A stretch of 64,000 nucleotides of DNA from Salmonella enterica subsp. enterica serovar Typhimurium str. LT2. Its GTDB lineage: Bacteria; Pseudomonadota; Gammaproteobacteria; Enterobacterales; Enterobacteriaceae. Numbering within the stretch: the stretch's first letter is position 1; each line of letters starts with the position of its first letter. A model generated the notes under the pieces. That model worked only from the letters and a program-made list of their open reading frames with translations. It was not told the DNA's origin and did no database searches. The position numbers were made by a program, and so were the translations under genes. The stretch covers positions 1,798,001-1,862,000 of the forward strand of contig NC_003197.2 in assembly GCF_000006945.2 (NCBI RefSeq). Reading direction: 5' to 3'. This document shows positions 6,749 to 16,125 of the stretch, piece after piece.

Positions 6749-9424
6749 TTAGTTCAGCATATTTCTAATGACATAGTGCAAGATGCCGTCATTCTGGTAG
6801 TAAGTCAGCTCGGTGGCGGTATCAATGCGACAGCGGCAAGGCACCGTTTCTTTGCTGCCGTCCGATCTCGTTAACGTCACCGGAATGGTCGCGCCAGGGC
6901 GCAGGTTTTGCAGATCCGCGATATCAATCACCTCTTCCCCGGTCAGTCCAAGCGTTTTACGCGTTACGCCCTGTGGAAACTCCAGCGGCAGGATCCCCAT
7001 CCCAATCAGGTTTGAGCGGTGGATACGTTCGAACGACTCGGCGATCACCACGCGGATACCTAACAGCCGCGGACCTTTTGCCGCCCAGTCACGGCTCGAT
7101 CCCGACCCATACTCTTTCCCGGCAATTACCGCCAGCGGCGTTTTTTCCTGCTGGTAGAGCATCGCAGCATCATAAATCGACATCGCTTCCGTACCCGGTA
7201 AATGCCGCGTCATGCCACCTTCGACGCCGGGCAGCATTTCGTTGCGAATACGAATATTGGCGAACGTACCGCGCATCATCACTTCATGGTTGCCGCGCCG
7301 TGATCCATAGGAGTTAAAATCCTTCCGCTCAACGCCGTGGTTTTGCAGATAGCGTCCGGCGGGACTGTCCGGCTTGATACTGCCGGCCGGGGAAATATGG
7401 TCGGTCGTCACCGAATCGCCCAGCATCGCCAGGATACGCGCGCCGTGGATATCTTTGACTGGCGCAGGCTGGGCCTGCATTTCATCAAAGAAAGGCGACA
7501 GGCGAATATAGGTTGAATCCGACTGCCAGCCGTAGGTATCGGACGATTCAACCTGAATCGATTTCCATTCTTCCGTGCCCTCAAACACTTCCGCATACTC
7601 TTTACGGAACATATCTGATGATACCAGTTCAACGGCGCGGGCAATTTCCTGCGCCGAAGGCCAGATATCCTTCAGGTATACCGGATCGCCTTTACGATCG
7701 TACCCCAGCGGGTCTGTCGCGAGGTTAATATTCATGTTTCCGGCCAGCGCATACGCGACCACCAGCGGCGGCGACGCCAGCCAGTTCGTTTTCACCAGCG
7801 GATGGATACGCCCTTCAAAATTTCGGTTACCGGAAAGCACGGCCCCTACCGTCAGATCGCCTTTTTTAATCGCGGTCTCAATAGGCTCCGGCAACGGACC
7901 GGAGTTCCCGATACAGGTCGTACAGCCATAACCGACCAGGTTAAAACCGAGCTCATCCAGATAAGGCGTAAGTTTGGCCTGCGCCAGATAGTCAGATACC
8001 ACTTTTGACCCCGGCGCCAGAGAAGCCTTGACCCACGGTTGACGCTTCAACCCCAGCGTTACTGCCTTTTTCGCCAGTAATCCCGCCGCCATCAGCACGC
8101 TGGGGTTCGAGGTATTCGTACAGGAGGTGATGGCGGCAATGACGACAGCGCCATCCGGAAGCTGATATGGCTGTCCGTTCATCGTATAGTCAACCGGCTG
8201 GCGATCTCTTTGCGCGGTATTCAGCTCCAGCTCGGCGCTGGCGGCAAAGGCTTTCGGCACATCGCCTAACGCCACGCGATCCTGCGGGCGTTTCGGCCCG
8301 GCCAGGCTGGCCTCGACATCGCCCATATCCAGTTCCAGCGTACTGGTAAATACCGGTTCGTCACCGGGATTACGCCACATTCCCTGCGCCTTCGCGTAGG
8401 TTTCAACCAGCTCGACCAGATCGTCGCTACGTCCGCTTAATCGCATATATTCCAGGGTGATGGCGTCAATGGGGAAGAAACCACAGGTGGCGCCATATTC
8501 CGGCGACATATTAGCGATAGTCGCGCGATCCGCCAACGGCAGCGAATCCAGACCGTCACCATAAAATTCAACAAATTTACCCACGACGCCATGCTTACGC
8601 AGCATTTGCGTGACGGTGAGCACCAGGTCAGTGGCGGTGATCCCCTCCCGAAGCTTACCGGTTAACTTAAAGCCGACGACATCCGGGATAAGCATCGACA
8701 CGGGCTGACCAAGCATCGCCGCTTCCGCTTCAATACCACCCACACCCCACCCCAATACGCCCAGACCATTAATCATGGTCGTATGGGAGTCAGTCCCCAC
8801 CAGCGAGTCCGGGTAAGCAATCCACTCCCCGTCCTGTAATTCGCTCCAGACGGCTTTACCCAGGTATTCCAGGTTAACCTGATGGCAAATGCCGGTGCCG
8901 GGCGGCACCACGCTGAAACGGCTGAATGCCTGCTTTCCCCATTTCAGGAACATATAACGCTCATGGTTACGTTCCATTTCCAGCCGCACGTTTTCTTCAA
9001 ACGCATCATCATCGCCGAAATGATCGACCGTCACAGAGTGGTCAATAACCAGATCAACCGGCGATAACGGGTTCACTTTCGACGTATCGCCGCCGAGGCG
9101 TTTAACGGCTTCACGCATCGCTGCCAGGTCGACAACGGCAGGCACGCCGGTAAAGTCCTGCATCAGGACACGGGCGGGCCGCCAGGCAATTTCACGATCG
9201 GCATGGGCATTTTTAAGCCAACCGGCCAGCGCCTGAATATCTTCATCAGTCACAGATTCGCCGTCCTGCCAGCGCAACAGGTTTTCCAGTAACACTTTAA
9301 GTGATTTGGGCAAACGGGCGATATCGCCCAGGGATTTGGCAGCCAGCGGCAGACTGTAGTAATGATACGTTTTATCTTTGGCCTGCAATGTATCCTTACT
9401 GGCTTCTCGTAGGGTTGACGACAT
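6749..9424 (-). CDS. acnA: Aconitate hydratase A AcnA
   Basis: AcnA interconverts citrate and isocitrate through a [4Fe-4S] cluster. It is the stationary-phase and oxidative-stress aconitase of enterics. The protein is 891 residues, full family length. The three cluster cysteines occur in SCTNTSNPSV and GYGCTTCIGNSGP, near residues 435, 501 and 504. The swivel domain near the C-terminus shows GDSVTTDHISPAG, YGSRRGNHEVMMRG and the substrate-binding GKEYGSGSSRDWAAKGP loop. The ATG at 9424 follows a GGAGG-like site (TAAGGAGGAGCT on the coding strand). An intrinsic terminator at 9565-9599 separates it from the small genes upstream. Confidence 0.98.
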   Translation of the reverse strand: MSSTLREASKDTLQAKDKTYHYYSLPLAAKSLGDIARLPKSLKVLLENLLRWQDGESVTDEDIQALAGWLKNAHADREIAWRPARVLMQDFTGVPAVVDLAAMREAVKRLGGDTSKVNPLSPVDLVIDHSVTVDHFGDDDAFEENVRLEMERNHERYMFLKWGKQAFSRFSVVPPGTGICHQVNLEYLGKAVWSELQDGEWIAYPDSLVGTDSHTTMINGLGVLGWGVGGIEAEAAMLGQPVSMLIPDVVGFKLTGKLREGITATDLVLTVTQMLRKHGVVGKFVEFYGDGLDSLPLADRATIANMSPEYGATCGFFPIDAITLEYMRLSGRSDDLVELVETYAKAQGMWRNPGDEPVFTSTLELDMGDVEASLAGPKRPQDRVALGDVPKAFAASAELELNTAQRDRQPVDYTMNGQPYQLPDGAVVIAAITSCTNTSNPSVLMAAGLLAKKAVTLGLKRQPWVKASLAPGSKVVSDYLAQAKLTPYLDELGFNLVGYGCTTCIGNSGPLPEPIETAIKKGDLTVGAVLSGNRNFEGRIHPLVKTNWLASPPLVVAYALAGNMNINLATDPLGYDRKGDPVYLKDIWPSAQEIARAVELVSSDMFRKEYAEVFEGTEEWKSIQVESSDTYGWQSDSTYIRLSPFFDEMQAQPAPVKDIHGARILAMLGDSVTTDHISPAGSIKPDSPAGRYLQNHGVERKDFNSYGSRRGNHEVMMRGTFANIRIRNEMLPGVEGGMTRHLPGTEAMSIYDAAMLYQQEKTPLAVIAGKEYGSGSSRDWAAKGPRLLGIRVVIAESFERIHRSNLIGMGILPLEFPQGVTRKTLGLTGEEVIDIADLQNLRPGATIPVTLTRSDGSKETVPCRCRIDTATELTYYQNDGILHYVIRNMLN

Positions 9425-9564
9425 AGCTCCTCCTTAAATGACAGGGTTGCGTTACCCTGATTCTCCACAGGGTTGTATTAAAGATAACACAAACAAAATG
9501 TAACGTTTTGATAACAACCCAAATTGCTAAAAGAGGAGAAACCTAACAGGCGAGAAGCGAAGAT

Positions 9565-9599
9565 GAAAAAGCCCGATAAATAACGCATTATCGGGCTTT
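9565..9599 (-). terminator. Intrinsic terminator downstream of ymiC, before acnA
   Basis: A perfect 12-base inverted repeat, AAAGCCCGATAA (9568-9579) with TTATCGGGCTTT (9588-9599), loop of 8. Read on the minus strand it ends in TTTTTC. It would end the ymiA-yciX-ymiC transcript before the acnA promoter. Confidence 0.8.
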
Positions 9600-9606
9600 G
9601 ACGAGA

Positions 9607-9699
9607 TTAGACGGCAATCCAGATTAACTCGGCCCAGAACAGTAGCGATAATATAAACGCGCCAGTCCATGACCAATACTTTATATTTGACGTTAACAT
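9607..9699 (-). CDS. ymiC: Single-span small membrane protein YmiC
   Basis: A 30-residue protein: MLTSNIKYWSWTGAF, then a hydrophobic stretch (about 13-29) with LFWAELIW. It matches the small E. coli protein YmiC in position and in the YWSW and FWAELIW signatures. It is predicted to be a single-span inner-membrane peptide. It lies downstream of yciX on the same strand and directly before a strong terminator. The function is unknown. The match is from recalled sequence and was not checked by alignment. Confidence 0.75.
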   Translation of the reverse strand: MLTSNIKYWSWTGAFILSLLFWAELIWIAV

Positions 9700-9808
9700 A
9701 GGCGACACCAACTGTGTTTAATCAATACTGAGAGGCGCTCAGCACACGGTTGCTGCGGTGTAATAAGACAGCGTTAATAAAACAGTAACGCCAATAAAAA
9801 GACGAATA

Positions 9809-9979
9809 TTATTTTTGTGACACCTCGTCAGCAAAAGCATCAATAAATGCCCGCTGCTGCGGTGTGGGCGTCCAGTGTTGCGGAACAGACCGAAAAACGG
9901 TCGTATCCGGGGTGTTATCATCGTCACCAGATTGAATCGGGGGCGCGACCACGCGCTCGCGTTCCGACGTAATGCTCAC
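9809..9979 (-). CDS. yciX: Small protein YciX, GTG start
   Basis: A 56-residue reading that opens with GTG at 9979 and reads M-SITSERERVVAPPIQSG, then TTVFRSVPQHWTPTPQQRAF, ending ADEVSQK. The GTG directly follows the TAA of ymiA (9980-9982) with no gap, so translation is likely coupled. The strand, position and content match E. coli yciX, a small protein of unknown function. The middle is polar and probably disordered, and the C-terminal third (QQRAFIDAFADEV) could be a helix. A longer reading in another frame of the same strand (9739-9927) overlaps it and has no family support. Confidence 0.72.
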   Translation of the reverse strand: MSITSERERVVAPPIQSGDDDNTPDTTVFRSVPQHWTPTPQQRAFIDAFADEVSQK

Positions 9980-10120
9980 TTAGCCCCACCAATGCCAGAT
10001 AACAAGCGCTACCACTACCCAGAACAACGCAGAACCCACAAAAACCGCCAGCCATGCTTTACGTTTGAGCTCAGGGTCGCGGCGCGGTTCCTGGTTTTCA
10101 GAAGGCATTACTAACCTCAT
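9980..10120 (-). CDS. ymiA: Small membrane protein YmiA
   Basis: A 46-residue protein with a polar start (PSENQEPRRDPELKRKA) and one transmembrane helix (about 22-44, LAVFVGSALFWVVVALVIW). It matches YmiA of E. coli. The ATG at 10120 gives 46 residues. A second in-frame ATG at 10108 gives 42 and has GAGG 6 bases upstream, a better ribosome site, so the true start could be either. It is the first of three small genes (ymiA, yciX, ymiC) read toward acnA. Confidence 0.8.
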   Translation of the reverse strand: MRLVMPSENQEPRRDPELKRKAWLAVFVGSALFWVVVALVIWHWWG

Positions 10121-10292
10121 GCTATCGGTATCACTTATCATTTCAGCACCAAACAATCGGTACAATTAATCATCAGATGAGACAAATCCTAAATAAACTT
10201 TAGTCAAAAATCCAGTCAATTTACGAATCGTTGCCAGTGAATAAATCAATCTTTTGACTCAAGATAACTATTTGGAAAAAGAAACTGGCGGG

Positions 10293-10330
10293 ACGGGTAA
10301 TTCAACACTATTTTGCTGATCATTACCCGT
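10293..10330. repeat. Inverted repeat between cysB and ymiA
   Basis: ACGGGTAAT (10293-10301) and ATTACCCGT (10322-10330) are perfect complements with a 20-base spacer. The repeat lies downstream of cysB and upstream of ymiA. It could be the end of the cysB transcript or an operator for ymiA; there is no T run. The rest of 10121-10400 shows only AT-rich DNA. Confidence 0.5.
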
Positions 10331-10400
10331 AATACTTCGAGGGATATTGCAAAAGGCGGCTTTGTCTGCCATGCCACTACGACACAAACCGACGGTGATA

Positions 10401-11375
10401 TTACTTTTCAGGCAGCTTTATATCCTGAAACATCGCTTCAATTTCTTCATTAGAACGCAACGCCACCGCCGTATCCACCACATCACGCGTCAGATGTGGC
10501 GCAAAACGCTGGATAAAATCATACATATAGCTGCGTAAAAAAGTACTACGGCGAAAACCAATTTTTGTGGTGCTGTGGCTAAAAATATCGTGCGCGTCAA
10601 TCCGCACTAAATCAGGATCGGCAAGCGGATCGACCGCCATGCTGGCAATGACGCCAACGCCCAGTCCCAACCTGACATACGTTTTAATCACATCCGCATC
10701 GGTTGCAGTAAAGACGATCCGCGGCGTTAATCCTGCGCGATTAAAAGCGGTATCCAGTTCGGAACGCCCGGTAAAGCCGAAGGTATACGTCACCAGCGGA
10801 TACTGCGCCAGCGCTTCGATCGTTACGGAAGACGTTGCCGCCAATGGATGATCCGGCGTCACCACTATCGAACGGTTCCAGTGATAGCATGGCAACATCA
10901 CCAGATCGTCATATAAATGCAGCGCTTCCGTGGCAATCGCGAAATCGGCGTTCCCTTTCGATACCGCTTCCGCAATCTGCGTTGGCGACCCCTGGTGCAT
11001 ATGCAGCGAAACGCGCGGGTAACGCTCGATGAAGCCTTTAATCACGCCTGGCAATGCATAACGCGCCTGAGTATGGGTAGTGGCAATATAGAGCGAGCCT
11101 TTATCCGGCCAGGTGTGCTCGCCGGCGACCGACTTAATGGCATCGACTTTGGAAAGCACCTCACGCGCAATACGAATAATCTCCTGACCTGCGGGCGTCA
11201 CCTGAGTCAGATGCTTACCACTGCGGGCGAAAATCTGGATGCCAAGCTCATCTTCCAGCATCCGAACCTGCTTGCTGATCCCCGGCTGGGAAGTATACAA
11301 CCCCTCAGCGGTAGAGGAGACGTTAAGGTTATGATTAACCACTTCAACAATGTAACGAAGCTGCTGCAATTTCAT
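10401..11375 (-). CDS. cysB: LysR-type regulator CysB
   Basis: CysB is the LysR-type activator of the cysteine regulon, working with N-acetylserine as inducer. The protein is 324 residues, family length. The N-terminal winged helix-turn-helix (about 1-60) opens MKLQQLRYIVEVVNHNLNVS, with the recognition region YTSQPGISKQVRMLEDELG. The effector domain (about 90-290) shows YIATTHTQARY and the VTYTFGFTGRSELDTAF segment. It is bounded by an ERIC element upstream and the ymiA group downstream, on its own transcript. CysB represses its own gene; no operator was assigned by eye. Confidence 0.97.
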   Translation of the reverse strand: MKLQQLRYIVEVVNHNLNVSSTAEGLYTSQPGISKQVRMLEDELGIQIFARSGKHLTQVTPAGQEIIRIAREVLSKVDAIKSVAGEHTWPDKGSLYIATTHTQARYALPGVIKGFIERYPRVSLHMHQGSPTQIAEAVSKGNADFAIATEALHLYDDLVMLPCYHWNRSIVVTPDHPLAATSSVTIEALAQYPLVTYTFGFTGRSELDTAFNRAGLTPRIVFTATDADVIKTYVRLGLGVGVIASMAVDPLADPDLVRIDAHDIFSHSTTKIGFRRSTFLRSYMYDFIQRFAPHLTRDVVDTAVALRSNEEIEAMFQDIKLPEK

Positions 11376-11530
11376 AATACATCATCCAGATTAGCGCCAT
11401 CAGGCCATCGTTTATCTGCAGACTTAATCGGGCTGCTAATACGATTTAATAATAAAAAAGGTGTTAACTATAACCACTATATCATTTATATCTGAACTGT
11501 ATAGCCAGCGCGATAAAATAATAAGCCCGC

Positions 11531-11734
11531 TATACCCAAAATAATTCGAGTTGCTTAAAGGCGGCAAGGGAGTGAGTTCCCAGAAGCATAGATAACGATG
11601 TGACTGGGGTGAGCGACAAATCTGCCGGGAGCAGATTTGAACGTCGCGTGCGACGGCCCGTCAGGGCGAGCCCATGGATGGGCCGAGTAATCCGTAGCCA
11701 ACACATAAGCCACTTTAAATATGAAGGGGATATA
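11531..11734. repeat. ERIC element with a 77-bp internal insert
   Basis: The 5' half (TATACCCAAAATAATTCGAG, then the AGTGAGTTCCCAG arm and GACTGGGGTGAGCG arm) and the 3' end (GTAGCCAACACATAAG to ATGAAGGGGATATA) match the ERIC/IRU consensus. The copy at 48733-48859 is the standard 127 bp, while this one is 204 bp. The extra 77 bp (about 11616-11692) sit after GGTGAGCG and consist of four small hairpins. Most of the cysB-topA gap (11376-11785) is this element plus the topA terminator. Confidence 0.9.
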
Positions 11735-11757
11735 AAAAAGGGCCGCTTACGCGGCCC
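11734..11757 (-). terminator. topA intrinsic terminator
   Basis: GGGCCGC (11740-11746) pairs with GCGGCCC (11751-11757) over a TTAC loop. On the minus strand it is followed by TTTTTT. It lies 28 bases after the topA stop codon and abuts the ERIC element. Confidence 0.87.
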
Positions 11758-11785
11758 GCTTGACTATAGTGACGACAGGCAGGGG

Positions 11786-14383
11786 TTATTTCTTGCCTTC
11801 AACCCACTTGCCGTCGACGAAGAACGCTGACCATCCCGTCGCCTTCCCGTCTTTTTCCGCCGCAACGTACTGCTGTTTTGTTTTGCGGCTAAAGCGAACA
11901 ACGGTTTTATTACCTTCCGGGTCCTGCTGCGGCGCATCCGCCAGATAACGCAGTTTTTCCGGCAGGCGATCGCGGAACCGGTACAGCTCCTCGACTAATG
12001 GCGCGCGAGTTTCGCGTGATTTCGGGAACGTATTGGCCGCCAGGAATATCCCTGCGGCGCCATCGCGCAGCACAAAGTACGCGTCCGATTTTTCACACGG
12101 CAGTTCCGGTAATGGAACAGGATCTTCCTTCGGCGGCGCAACTTCGCCGTTACGCAAGATCTTACGGGTATTTTTACATTCGTCGTTAGTACAGGCCATG
12201 TACTTACCAAAACGCCCCATTTTCAGGTGCATTTCGGAACCACATTTCTCACACTCAACGATCGGGCCGTCATACCCTTTGATGCGAAACTCGCCTTCTT
12301 CAATCTCGTAGCCGTCACAGGTCGGGTTATTACCACACACATGCAATTTACGCTTCGGATCGATCAGATAGCTGTCCATCGCCGTACCGCACTTCTGACA
12401 GCGCCGCTTGGCGCGCAGGGCGTTGGTTTCGGCGTCGTCGCCTTCCAGCACGTTCAGAACTTCATTTTCCGGCACCAGGTTAATGGTCGTTTTACAACGC
12501 TCTTTCGGCGAAAGCGCATAACCTGAACAACCAAGGAAAACCCCCGTACTGGCAGTACGAATTCCCATTTTACGGCCACAGGTTGGACAGTCGATGCTGG
12601 TCAGCACCATCTGGTTAGGACGCATCCCCCCTTCTTCCGGATCTTTCTCGGCTTTATCGAGCTGCTGAGTAAAATCGCTGAAGAAGTTATCCAGTACCGC
12701 TTTCCACTCGGCCTGGTGATTCGCAACCTGATCCAGACTATCTTCCATCTGCGCGGTAAAATCGTAGTTCATCAATTCGCGGAAGTTTTCTTCCAGCCGG
12801 TCGGTGACGATTTCACCCATTTTTTCCGCATAGAAGCGACGGTTTTCAACGCGAACATAGCCGCGATCCTGAATGGTCGAGATAATCGACGCATAGGTAG
12901 ACGGACGACCAATACCACGCTTCTCAAGTTCTTTAACCAGAGAAGCCTCGCTGAAACGGGCTGGCGGTTTAGTAAAGTGCTGAGCAGGCGTCAATTCAAG
13001 TAGCGTCAGCGCATCGCCCTTATTCACGGCAGGCAATGTGCGATCTTCATCGCCTTTACGCAGCGCCGGCATCACTTTTGTCCAGCCGTCAAAGCGCAAA
13101 ATACGCCCACGCGCTTTCAGACGGAATTCGCCTGCGCCAACGGTAAGCGTAGTGGAGTCATATTGTGCTGGCGTCATCTGACAGGCGACAAACTGACGCC
13201 AAATTAGCTGATACAACTTCTGCGCGTCAGCCTCCATGTCTTTCAGAGACTCCGCCATGACAGCAACGTCGGAAGGACGGATCGCTTCGTGCGCTTCCTG
13301 AGAGTTTTCTTTGCTGGCGTACTGGTTCGGGTTATCCGGCAGGTATTTCTTGCCGAAATTATCGCCAATATAACCGCGCACCATGTTGACCGCATCCTGA
13401 CTCAGGTTGGTGGAGTCGGTACGCATATAGGTGATGTAGCCCGCCTCATACAGACGCTGCGCCATCATCATGGTTTTCTTCACGCCAAAGCCCAGCCGGG
13501 TGCTGGCCGCCTGTTGTAGCGTGGAGGTGATAAACGGCGCGCCAGGTTTGCTGCTGGTCGGTTTGTCTTCACGCTCCAGTACGCTATAGCGCGCTTTTTC
13601 CAGCAAGCTGACGGCGGCAAGCGTCTGCTCGCGATTTACCGGCCGGAATGGCTTGTCGTTCTGATGCGTCACCTGTAGCGGTAGTGCCTCGCCAGACGGC
13701 GTCGTCGTATTAGCGTCAATTTCCCAGAACTCTTCCGGAACAAACGCTTTAATCTCGCGCTCGCGTTCAACGACCAGACGGACCGCGACAGACTGAACGC
13801 GACCTGCCGACAAACCACGGGCGATCTTTTTCCACAGCAGCGGCGAGACCATATAGCCTACCACGCGATCCATAAAGCGGCGCGCTTGCTGGGCGTTGAC
13901 CCTGTTAATGTTCAGCTCGCCCGGCTGTTCAAACGCCTGGCGAATGGCATTTTTGGTTATTTCGTTAAAGACTACGCGACTGTAGCGCGCGTCATCGCCG
14001 CCGATCACTTCCCGCAGGTGCCATGCAATGGCTTCCCCTTCGCGGTCAAGGTCGGTTGCGAGATAGATGTGGTCGGCTTTTTCCGCCAACTGTTTCAGTT
14101 CAGAGACGACCTTCTCTTTACCGGGCAGCACTTCATAGTGCGCATCCCAGTTGTGCCACGGGTCAACCCCCATACGGTTGACGAGAGCGCCACGTTCATC
14201 CTTTTTGGGCTTTTTAGCCGTTTTGGTGGAGGTAGAGTCGGCGCTCTTTTTAGCTGCTGAGCCACTGGTCGGCAAATCACGGATATGACCCACGCTGGAT
14301 TTCACCACGTAGTCATTACCCAGATACTTGTTGATCGTTTTGGCTTTTGCCGGGGACTCAACGATGACAAGAGCTTTACCCAT
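11786..14383 (-). CDS. topA: DNA topoisomerase I TopA
   Basis: TopA relaxes negative supercoils as a type IA topoisomerase, balancing gyrase. From the ATG at 14383 the protein has 865 residues, equal to E. coli; a GTG two codons upstream is also in frame. The TOPRIM domain opens [17 protein letters not shown], and its acidic motif is [13 protein letters not shown]. The catalytic tyrosine lies in [10 protein letters not shown]. The C-terminal third has the expected tetracysteine zinc motifs ([25 protein letters not shown]). The TopA gene is supercoiling-sensitive in E. coli through several promoters, and the 400-bp gap upstream (14384-14785) is where these would be. Confidence 0.98.
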
Positions 14384-14785
14384 ATTCACCTTTACCTAAG
14401 TTGATTCTTCCAGGAATGCGTCGCACGTTGATTCACCTTCCACTGGCGACGAGACAACGATATATGGTCTCTGCGTCTGCGGATATCAACCCCTTGTACT
14501 GGCTTTGTGTACGAAATGTAACCCTCAGGTGACTGAGTTAACAGGCTTTTTTGCACACACGCGCTATAGCACGACGGAATTTTGGTCGAATGTCAAGCAA
14601 TTCTGTTGCCAGATTGACGAAAGCGTCACACTGTACCTGATAAAATTCGATACGCAACTTTATTAGCATGCAAAAACAAATCTTGCCAGTGAACGCAACA
14701 TGACAAATCCATCAATTTCCTGTGAGAATATTTGCCCATCAGAAGTGCTCAGCGTAGACTAATCTCCTTGTTTAAGGAGTAAAAA
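14384..14785. other. Intergenic region between topA and yciN
   Basis: A 402-bp gap between divergent genes, holding the topA promoters and the yciN promoter. It is AT-rich in places and carries no open reading frame I support. I saw no clear terminator or repeat here, and specific -35 and -10 elements were not assigned. Confidence 0.6.
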
Positions 14786-15037
14786 ATGCATAAAGAGACG
14801 CAACCTATCGATCGCGAAACACTGTTGCTTGAAGCCAACAAAATTATTCGGGAACATGAAGACACGATGGCAGGTATTGTCGCCACCGGCGTAACGCAGA
14901 GAAATGGCGTGCTGGTTTTCAGCGGCGATTACTTTTTAGACGAGCAAGGGTTACCGACCCCTAAAAGCACCGCGGTGTTTAACATGTTTAAACACCTGGC
15001 GCATGTGCTGTCTGAGAAGTATCACCTGGTTGATTAA
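14786..15037 (+). CDS. yciN: DUF2498 protein YciN
   Basis: An 83-residue protein matching YciN, a conserved enterobacterial protein of unknown function. The start at 14786 has AAGGAG at 14774-14779. The sequence is MHKETQPIDRETLLLEANK at the N-terminus, a middle MAGIVATGVTQRNGVLVFSG, and a helical C-terminus (TAVFNMFKHLAHVLSEKYH). No signal peptide or membrane segment is present. It stands alone, with a REP element just after the stop codon. No biochemical role can be assigned from sequence. Confidence 0.9.
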   Translation: MHKETQPIDRETLLLEANKIIREHEDTMAGIVATGVTQRNGVLVFSGDYFLDEQGLPTPKSTAVFNMFKHLAHVLSEKYHLVD

Positions 15038-15042
15038 TCCAT

Positions 15043-15069
15043 GCCGGATGGCGCTGAATGCCATCCGGC
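15043..15069. repeat. REP element
   Basis: GCCGGATGGC at the left and CCATCCGGC at the right form the imperfect palindrome typical of REP/PU units. It lies between the convergent yciN and sohB genes. Confidence 0.85.
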
Positions 15070-15078
15070 AATAGCGGT

Positions 15079-16125
15079 TTACATCAACGGCTTTTGTCCA
15101 CGCTGCCACCAGCGCAGCAGCAGCCGATCCGCGCTTTCCGCCGCGCTGCCGGTAACACGATCGATCAGTTTTTTACGCTGCATATAGCGCACATTCAGCA
15201 CCTCGCGCCCTTCCATCAGGCCGAGGATAACCTCATCGCTGGTGTTAATCTCATCAACCAGTCCCTTCTCCAGCGCCTGCTGACCGTACCAGTGTTCGCC
15301 CGTGGCGACCTGTTCAATGTCCAGAGCCGGACGCATCCGCTGCACAAACTCTTTGAACAGATGGTGCGTTTCGTTGAGATCTTCACGAAACTTCTGCCGC
15401 CCTTCTTCCGTATTCTCGCCTAACAAAGTCAGGGTACGTTTGTACTGCCCTGCGGTATGCAGTTCAATATCAATGTCTTTACTTTTGAGAAAGCGGTTAA
15501 AGTTCGGGATTTGCGCGACAACACCAATTGACCCCACAATAGCAAACGGCGCCGCGATAATTTTTTCCGCCACGCAGGCCATCATATAGCCTCCGCTTGC
15601 CGCGACTTTATCCACCGTCACGGTCAGCGGAATATTTTTATCGCGCAGGCGCTGCAATTGCGATGCCGCCAGGCCATAGCCGTGCACAACGCCACCGGGG
15701 CTTTCCAGACGCACAACCGCCCGATCGCCGGGTTTCGCCACTGCCAGCACCGCCGTGACCTCTTCGCGTAACGCATTAACTTCGTGAGCGTCCATACTGC
15801 CTTTGAAATCTATCACCCATACGCGCGGTTTGTCCGATGTCGCAATGTCCCCCAGCTTCGCTTTCGCTTTGGCGGCTTTCGCCTCCTGCTTATGCTTTTT
15901 TTTCTGCGCTTTATGCCACAGTTTTTGCTGATGGCCATCCATCAACGCCGCAGCAAGGTCATCCTTCATCTCCTGATACTGCTCACTCAAATTGGTCACG
16001 CGCAGCTCGCCGCGCTGACGTTTGCGTTGCGTAGCATTCACGATCAGCAGCACAATGACGGCAATGGCCACCACAACGGTGACGATTTTTGCCAAAAATA
16101 AGCCATATTCAGACAACAATTCCAC
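15079..16125 (-). CDS. sohB: S49-family inner membrane protease SohB
   Basis: SohB is an S49 (signal peptide peptidase A-like) protease, inner-membrane anchored by an N-terminal helix (about 5-30) with the catalytic part in the periplasm. The catalytic serine is in KVAASGGYMMAC and the lysine in AGQYKRTLTLLGEN. The lysine-rich linker (KAQKKKHKQEAKAAKAKAK, about 70-90) is typical. I start at the GTG at 16125 (VELLSEYGLF), giving 348 residues and aligning with E. coli. An in-frame reading to 16170 adds a non-conserved arginine-rich stretch. The gene converges on yciN and stands alone. Confidence 0.93.
   Translation of the reverse strand: MELLSEYGLFLAKIVTVVVAIAVIVLLIVNATQRKRQRGELRVTNLSEQYQEMKDDLAAALMDGHQQKLWHKAQKKKHKQEAKAAKAKAKLGDIATSDKPRVWVIDFKGSMDAHEVNALREEVTAVLAVAKPGDRAVVRLESPGGVVHGYGLAASQLQRLRDKNIPLTVTVDKVAASGGYMMACVAEKIIAAPFAIVGSIGVVAQIPNFNRFLKSKDIDIELHTAGQYKRTLTLLGENTEEGRQKFREDLNETHHLFKEFVQRMRPALDIEQVATGEHWYGQQALEKGLVDEINTSDEVILGLMEGREVLNVRYMQRKKLIDRVTGSAAESADRLLLRWWQRGQKPLM

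Noticed and set aside
9739..9927. 62-codon minus-strand frame between yciX and ymiC
   Set aside because: It overlaps yciX in another frame and has no ribosome site or family match, whereas the yciX reading abuts the ymiA stop and matches E. coli.
11600..11830. Open frames across the ERIC element
   Set aside because: They run across the repeat and its insert and into topA on the other strand; no ribosome site or conserved sequence supports a protein.
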